Assembly: GCF_001949145.1 (NCBI RefSeq)
Contig: NW_019091511.1
Location: 180,091-222,518 of the forward strand
From: Acanthaster planci
Taxonomy: Eukaryota > Echinodermata > Asteroidea > Valvatida > Acanthasteridae
Direction of reading: 5' to 3'
DNA length: 42,428 nt
Position 1 is the stretch's first letter. Every line of letters begins with the position of its first letter. The position numbers and the translations under genes were made by a program. Shown here one piece after another: positions 36,490 to 42,428 of this stretch. The notes beneath the pieces were generated by a model. The model was not told the origin of the DNA, did not search any database, and saw only the letters and a list, made by a program, of their open reading frames with translations.

Positions 36490-38085
36490 CCATCAACAAG
36501 TGACAAAAGGAGTTAAGATGCTAGCATTGCAGTTGTGGATGTATAGGAGAATTTGGTAACAGAATTGTTTTGTTCCAGTAAACGTTTGAGGGTCATTTCA
36601 GAGGCTGTCAAACCAAGTGTCCTTTGTAGGGATTTTCTTTGAGAAGTGAATGTTTTACGTTTGGGTGAGATGTTCGACGTCATCCGTAGTGCTGCAAGCG
36701 TCACATAGGCTATCGGGGCATTTACCAATGTTGTGGAGTAAAGTTTTCAGACCTCTTCATAAGCGTAGGCGAAGTTTATGAAGAAGGATTTCTTGTGGAC
36801 ATCATTTTGCCAGTTTGTGAAGGTGAAGGAGGGATTAGTAATAAAGTGTTTAGACGGATTGAAATCGGGAAAGGACTTTTTTCCACTCTTCTACGAGGTC
36901 AGTTTTCAGACATCGTTTAATTTCAGTGTCCAGAGCAGAATTTGATAGTCGACTTGTGATTGTTTAATGCCAACAACTTTTCTGTCAGCTTTTTCGTTAC
37001 TGGGAATACCACTGTGGCCAGGAACCCATTCAAAAGAGACAGAGTTTCCTTGATGCTGGATATTCATGAGTCGGATATCAGAGACAATTTTATTGTGAGA
37101 TATGGGATTAGAGATTGCTTGTGTGGCACTGAGACAGTCACTAAAAATACATGAATGAAGAGATTTGACACACTCTCTCCATTTTACAGCAAGGAGGATG
37201 GCGAATAACCAAGCTGTAAAAAGAAAAAAAAACATTTTTTAATCTGATACTCTTAGAGTAGTTTAGTTGAGGAATGTGAATACTGCGTCCGACAGTGTTA
37301 TTGTTTGGATTTTGTGAACCATCGGTGTAAATTTGGAGCGAGTTGTTCCAAAGTGTGTTGATTATTTCGTCACTGATGTCGCCTCTGTAATAAGGGTAAT
37401 TGAGGTGAGATGTTTGGGAGATAATTTCTGTAGAAATGCAGGGTATGTAGTAGTGCCAATATGGGAAAGGTTTAAGTAAGGGGAAAGTAACAGTAGGTTA
37501 TTTATGAATTCTGGCTTCAAATGGAATTCTATGGGTGGTTTGATTCCATTTCTCACCGAAGTAGTTTTTCTACTTGTTATCTTGGTCTTTTTGTTGGTTG
37601 GGATGGTTGTTTATTTTGATGTCGTATAGTTCACTCAGGAATCGACGACGAAGGTCAAGATGGGGTCACCACATTCAAGTTGAAGTTTGAATAGGGGGGT
37701 GCCTTGAAGAGCCCCAGTACAGATTTGAAGGGCTTGATATTGAATGCCGTCTAGTTTTTGTTTCATAGTTGCAGAGGCAGAATTAAAAGCTTCGCATCCG
37801 TGCTGGAGAATGGGTTTGATTAGAGCAGAGTACAACTGAAATAAGGTTTTGCAGTCAGCACCCCAAATGTTACCGCTGACACAGCGGAGACGGCTGAGTT
37901 TCCTTTTGCATTTTTAGATGATATTGTCAATATGTTGTGTCCACGTTAATTTACTATCAAAAGTGACACCCGAGAATTTGGCTGGTTGTACGATTTGGAT
38001 AGATCGGTTTTTGATAGAGTGAGAGATATTGTTCTGGGGGTTATTGGTTATGGCCAGTCTTGTATACGTGTAGGCCTACACTATT
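36490..38085 (-). mobile_element. Decayed, 5'-truncated LINE (reverse transcriptase tail plus RNase H)
   Basis: Read on the minus strand from 38085, the sequence encodes the thumb end of a non-LTR reverse transcriptase (IVQPAKFSGVTFDSKLTW, then YSALIKPILQHGCEAF). An RNase H domain follows: TDGS with Asp at 37321-37323, FSDCLSA with Asp at 37137-37139, and WVPGHSGIPSNEKAD. After that comes a Cys/His motif region (CPDSLCDAC...VEH). The order fits jockey/I-type LINEs. In-frame stops (for example after HIDNII and after HLTQT) and at least one frameshift mark it as dead. At the RNase H position expected to hold the catalytic Glu (motif AELFAI) it reads AWLFAI. Endonuclease and most of the reverse transcriptase are missing, as expected of 5' truncation. 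Ends are approximate. Confidence 0.85.
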
Positions 38086-38388
38086 TCAGGAGGAGGGAGG
38101 GAGCGCTCATGCAAAGGAAAGATATCCAAACTTAAACCCAGGGCACATTTCCTAGGCTATGAAGACTGTGTTGGAAATTTCATTCATTTCCCTGTAAAGT
38201 CTGGAAACAGTGGTGTAAATCGTGATAGGCCTAGGCCATGTAGGCCTAAATGTTCTTTTCAGGACTTGCCATCACTTTCTAACATTGATCAGTGATCAGG
38301 CCTACCGCTTCGAAAAAATTTATGATGTTCATAAGCCTATTTTTTTCTGTAATGGGTTTATTCTCTTTATTGTTTGCTTAACTTATAG
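38086..38388 (+). other. Sequence between LINE and first CEP112 coding exon
   Basis: It contains two TAGGCCTA words (38226-38233 and 38241-38248) and ends in ACTTATAG, an acceptor-like site just before the CEP112 start codon. A promoter could not be placed. If the acceptor is used, a 5' UTR exon lies further upstream. Confidence 0.35.
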
Positions 38389-38400
38389 TCAGCAGGAAAA

Positions 38401-38500
38401 ATGGAAACCTCTTTGTCAACCAGTGAAGAGTTGGATGATGAGTTTGACCGTTCTCTTGTGAAAATGAAGCCCCATGTTTTGCGCCTCTCTCCAAAATCAG
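38401..38500 (+). CDS. CEP112, coding exon 1 (start of DUF4485 domain)
   Basis: CEP112 is a coiled-coil protein of the centrosome/centriole region. This exon starts at ATG 38401 in strong context (AAAAATGG) and encodes 33 codons plus one base, including an acidic segment (LDDEFDRSL) and KMKPHVLRLSPKS, the opening of DUF4485. It ends at TCAG|GTACC (phase 1). A likely 3' splice site TTATAG ends at 38388, so an untranslated exon probably precedes it. Exon identity rests on the seamless join to exons 2 and 3, which together reproduce the N-terminal domain of vertebrate CEP112 as I remember it. The exon is too short to appear as an ordinary open reading frame hit. Confidence 0.88.
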
Positions 38501-39147
38501 GTACCTTTGAAGTTAAAGTTTTTCCTCCCCAAGATATATAGATGCTATTGCAAGGCCAGGCACGTGTGGACTGTTCGTCAGTCAGTCCAGACAGTGCAAG
38601 TCAATAAAAGCAGCTCTGGAAAGCATCCATCCAGCCTGAGCACAAGGTCATCTGCACAGGAGCACCAGCACGTGTGCTTTGCATGTTTCACCGAGGTGCC
38701 GCGCATTATGTAGCAAGTTTCCAGTGTGTCATTCCTCTTTTGGTCACAATCACGGCAGATATTTTTGATACAAGTTTGATTGATGCTACAAATGCATCAT
38801 TCCCAGATAATAACGAAGGACGTTAGTGTCTCGCCTTCCAAGGAACGAAAGCACAACATTGGGATGAATGTAGAAAGGCCACACAAATCGCCCTCATGAG
38901 TCACTATAAGGACAGTTCAATTACCTCTCACATGATTTCGGTAAAATTTTCTAGTGTCGAAAGTCCATATGTGCAAACAGTGGTCAGATTTGACCATCTG
39001 TTTTTCATTGTAGCATCGTTTTGGTAAAGCCGTCTTGAAGGCCAGTGCGGAGGTGGCTTTACATCATGTAAACGTGATTGATTCTGAACTTTGACTTTTC
39101 AAATTCCAAGGTAAGATTTTTGTGCGATGGTATGTGTTATTTTACAG

Positions 39148-39214
39148 AGAGGCAGAGATGTGCTAATTGGATCAAGAAGCTATGCGAACCTCCCGGCTCT
39201 GGACCTACTGCAAG
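39148..39214 (+). CDS. CEP112, coding exon 2 (DUF4485)
   Basis: The acceptor is TATTTTACAG|AG (exon starts 39148) and the donor is CAAG|GTGATG (exon ends 39214). The 67-nt exon completes a Glu codon from exon 1, then encodes RQRCANWIKKLCEPPGSG and ends two bases into a codon (phase 2). The ERQRC and W-I-K-K-L-C-E-P run is the most conserved part of the CEP112 N-terminus. The reading frame is kept across both junctions. Intron 1 is 647 bp. Confidence 0.92.
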
Positions 39215-40659
39215 GTGATGATCTTGGCGGACATAACGCTTGAATAGGCTTACTGGACTGTACATGTACATTCAGGGGTTTAATTCCAAAGAATATTACA
39301 TGATGTCATTGTAATACGCGTGTAGTGGAGATGTATGGGAGCCTCTAAAGGACTCCTTTTGCTTGTATCTTCCTTCCATGATTGGCAAGGAATAGGCCTG
39401 GCCAGTTTTCAACTTGATGTGCACAACCTTGTGATATTTGTACACGAAATAAATGAATCACTGGGGGTGTACATGCACATGTACCTCAGCAAGAGTGCTG
39501 CTCTTACCGGGTATTTTTGAGGGGCGATATAATTAACCGTAGTTTGACCAGTGTCCTCAAATGACGGATGGTTTGGGCCATTTGGAACCCGAGGTGAATT
39601 TGATAGCACTGCTCAAGCGTTTGTTTAAGCGTGAAAAAAAACTTGCTTGACAAATCAGGTTACCAGCCAAAACTTCTTGTGATGTATATTGATTTGGAAA
39701 GGTATTTCCCTGTCTTTTGGTTAGCATGACAATCACATAGAGTTTGAGCTGGTAACCTTTGTTTATTAAGCAAGGTTTTTTTCGCACTTAAGCAACTTTT
39801 GTGCTTAAGCAGCTCTATGAAATTGGCCCCTGCAGGCGCTGACGCATGGAGGCACCGATGGTTATCAGCGGCTGATTTCATTGACTTGAAAATAATTGAC
39901 CATCATGTCATTGACCATGAACGCTGCGAGAGTTGCAGTGACAGATGTGACTGACGATATTTTACCAAAGAGTTAAACTAGGTTTGTTCAAATGTGAATG
40001 TACTGTACAAAAGCAATGGACTAATGGTTGAACTATGGCTCACACCTCAACATGTTCCAAGGACTGAAATGTGATCAAACAAATGCATGTGTAACATGTG
40101 TAAAGGCTGGTTCCTGAGCTACAGGTGGATGTGAAAGTGTGGCAGACTCGACGTCACGAAAGATTTGCAGCAAAATTTCACTCGAGTTGAAAATGTGTTC
40201 GACTTTTGCGAATTCGCGGGGCGACTTTTTGATCTGACGTCACAAATTTGCATTTGTGTTCGCTTTCGCGCATGAAAGTATGAACCGGCCTTAATATGGT
40301 TTATTTTGGGGAGATGGTCGAGGTCGACATTAACTGACATAGCAAAGAAAGTCAACAAACTAGGTTTGGCTTTGAACTAGTTTGGCAATTTCCAGTGCCT
40401 CGCAGACTCACATAATAACCACTCTCAACACTTTTATGTTTACATGTACATTTGACTATCCGCTCCAAGCGGGAACGAAGGAGGGCATGCTTTCAAATGA
40501 TATTGACTGTCCTTTGGTACCTACTCACCACATAGGCGCGTAGGTTTGTGCGTGTTTGACGCGGAGTACTCTGAGTACGTACGACAAATTACATGTGCGA
40601 GAACCTGGATGGAAAACTTTGTATCATTCTGTCTTTCTTTTGTTGGTAAGGGTGCACTT

Positions 40660-41140
40660 TAACTCAGGGTGGATATCCAAGGTCGAGTTGGGGTGGCCTG
40701 TGCTTGACATGCGTTTCATGTTCTTGAGCTCAAACGGCGGGAACACGGCCCTGAACATTGTTCTCGGAACAGGATCACGCCCCTCCTCCTGGTCAGGGTT
40801 TTTACAGGAACACATGGAAAACTCGTGAGATTTTGTTTTTTTGAACAGCTGCCAGAAATAGCGAGATGGCTTACAAGGCCGGAGACAATAAAAATTTGGC
40901 AAAATTAACATTAATGATTTTCCATAACACAGAAAATAATTTTCTTTTTTAAATCATTTAAAATTCAGTCAAGTTTATCCAAACAACCCTAAAAAAGGTA
41001 CATGCACTCTGCCATGTTGCATGTTGCTTGCCACTAACTACCAGTGTTAACGGGTTTATATATCTGGCATTCGAGCGGCTGATCCATGAACAACAAATCG
41101 AGCTGTCCATGAACATACAAGAACAAGCTGGCCAAACTCA
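40660..41140 (+). repeat. Dispersed repeat family R, copy 2, in CEP112 intron 2
   Basis: Co-linear with 5477-5960 (see that entry for landmarks). The minus strand keeps an open frame at 40624-40911 whose peptide resembles the one from copy 1 (shared CKP-RYF, CSCK, VFPPF and TG-PNST words). It lies about 60 bp left of the hAT-type element at 41199. Confidence 0.75.
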
Positions 41141-41198
41141 GCCCAAATGTGAGAGCAAACAACCAAGCGATGATTTTTCTGTAAAATGGGATGTCTGT

Positions 41199-41682
41199 TA
41201 GGGCTGCACCCAATATCCGAGTAACCGAATATTTGATCGATTGTCGAATATTCAAATATATTTTTTGAATTTGAATATTCGAATGCAAAATTCGTGGAAA
41301 AGAAGGGAACTTTTTAGTTTTATATGAAAAAAATTGCACTATGGAGGCTTGTTTCAAGCAGATGCAAATTAAAAGCATCGGAAATCTTATCTTTCAAAAA
41401 GTAAATTATTCATTAAACAGTATAAAAGGAATAGAAGTTTTCAATGGGGCAAGAAGTATTGTTCATCTCTTAAATCTTGCTAAATCGTGGTTGGAGATAC
41501 TCCTAGATGTGAGAAGCTATTATATCGATCATAATATATAATGGTGTGTGTTATTGCAACAGATTTTGTGTATGGTTTGTTCATCAGCAGTCTGCTGGTC
41601 GGTACAGCCGAATATTCGGCTATTCGATTAAATCGAAGGTCGAATATTCGAATAGTGAATTATTCGAATTGACTCAGCCCTA
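41199..41682. mobile_element. hAT-type non-autonomous transposon with perfect 8-bp target duplication
   Basis: The termini are TAGGGCTG and its complement CAGCCCTA. Identical 8-mers ATGTCTGT flank both sides (41191-41198 and 41683-41690). Subterminal regions are packed with ATTCGAATATTCG-type palindromes at both ends, probable transposase-binding or folding sequence. The 484-bp element has no transposase; the frame at 41341-41541 is not recognisable. It lies in CEP112 intron 2, 28 bp before exon 3. Confidence 0.88.
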
Positions 41683-41710
41683 ATGTCTGTACTGTATCTC
41701 TTTGACTCAG

Positions 41711-41828
41711 GAAAAACAGGAACTTGTATGCCAACCTCTTGCTTCACATGCTGCAGAAAGGTCTTATCGAGGGCCCGTTCGCTCATCGACCCCAACCTGG
41801 GCCCCTACCTACATTGCCTGCCCATATG
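41711..41828 (+). CDS. CEP112, coding exon 3 (end of window copy)
   Basis: The acceptor is TTTGACTCAG|GA and the donor is CATATG|GTAAGA. The first base completes an Arg codon, then 39 codons follow with KNRNLYANLLLHMLQKGLIE and GPFAHRPQPGPLPTLPAHM, the second half of DUF4485. The three exons sum to 285 nt (95 codons) without a stop. The junction to the next exon is phase 0. That exon, and the long coiled-coil body, lie beyond the right edge. Intron 2 is 2496 bp and carries repeat R copy 2 and a hAT-type element. Confidence 0.93.
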
Positions 41829-42428
41829 GTAAGATTTTTTAACCATGGAGTCTGTCATCCAGTCCAGGGTACGAGAACTGGTGTAAATGTGCCGCTGATT
41901 TTCTTAATTCTAAATTTTGCAAGGCCTCATGAAAGGAACTATTTGTTAATGATCATTCATACCCTCATCAGTTCTCCAGGTCAAACAGAACAAAGTTTAG
42001 TCTGCAAAAAGATAAAGAAAGTTGCAACATTCGGTGTGCACTAGCCTTGATAACTTGAGTTCATTCCTAATATTTCAAAGGTCACGGTGCACGTTTGCTG
42101 AGCATAGGTCTGTGAATGTGACAGCTGGTTGGTAAGGGCTACATATTAAAGCCAGTTCAAAGAAAATATTGAGACGAAACAAGGGTTGTTTACTCACGGT
42201 AACTGACGCTCGCTGTAACCCTCATGACTTCATAAATCTCATTGGAAGTATGAATGATGAATTTATAAGCACCTCCTCAGAGTCATTTATGACAAGTCGT
42301 AAGTGTTTTTAGCCAGGCTTGCATTTTCTATTGAAACTTACATTAGAAATAGTTTCAGCCTGCTGAGATGGCACAGTATTCCTGACTGGTGATTGTTCAG
42401 TAAGAGCTAGTTTAATTTATATAACGGG
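41829..42428 (+). other. CEP112 intron 3 (partial)
   Basis: It starts with donor GTAAGA after exon 3. I found no sequence matching the expected next exon before the window ends. Nothing else is recognisable. Confidence 0.6.

Noticed and set aside
41341-41541. Transposase remnant inside the hAT-type element
   Set aside because: The 66-codon frame shows no hAT motif and is too short to judge.

Overview
This is an animal (metazoan) genomic window. Coding sequence is sparse, the GT/AG introns are large, and the non-coding sequence is full of dispersed repeats. The two recognisable genes, the tRNA-derived SINE, the hAT and TTAA miniature elements and the many copies of the palindrome TAGGCCTA fit a marine invertebrate, perhaps a deuterostome such as an echinoderm, hemichordate or lancelet. 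That placement is inference. No prokaryotic gene, rRNA, viral gene or CRISPR array was seen. There is one run of N at 20157-20242.

Layout. From 1 to about 27.5 kb I find no convincing gene. The stretch holds two short elements with ACACTG..AAAAA ends (3946-4175, 22411-22557), one copy of a two-copy dispersed repeat (5477-5960), a TTAA-flanked miniature element (10658-11217), a SINE (13851-14056, minus strand), a possible promoter plus non-coding first exon (15340-15697), a long foldback (20733-20911), a 59-codon unrecognised reading frame (24283-24462) and a 34-bp minisatellite (25372-25607). At 27589-28291 lies a second TTAA element carrying a nested foldback. Just downstream is the only complete gene, an intronless-coding RASD/Di-Ras-like small GTPase (28765-29478, plus strand) with a CAAX box. 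A 200-bp hAT-type miniature element sits in its probable 3' UTR.

From 30 to 36 kb there are two more members of the TTAA family (32939-33508 and about 35065-35545). A decayed, 5'-truncated LINE with reverse transcriptase tail and RNase H occupies about 36490-38085 on the minus strand. From 38401 to the right edge are the first three coding exons of a CEP112 (centrosomal protein, DUF4485 domain) orthologue on the plus strand: 38401-38500, 39148-39214 and 41711-41828. They were found by splice-aware reading. The gene continues beyond the window. Intron 2 contains the second copy of the dispersed repeat and a 484-bp hAT-type element with a perfect 8-bp target duplication.

The two genes have no evident functional link: one is a membrane-anchored signalling GTPase, the other a coiled-coil centrosome protein. 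The most informative non-genic signal is the set of related miniature transposons. The TTAA family has at least four copies in 42 kb, one with another element nested inside it, so relative ages can be read directly.
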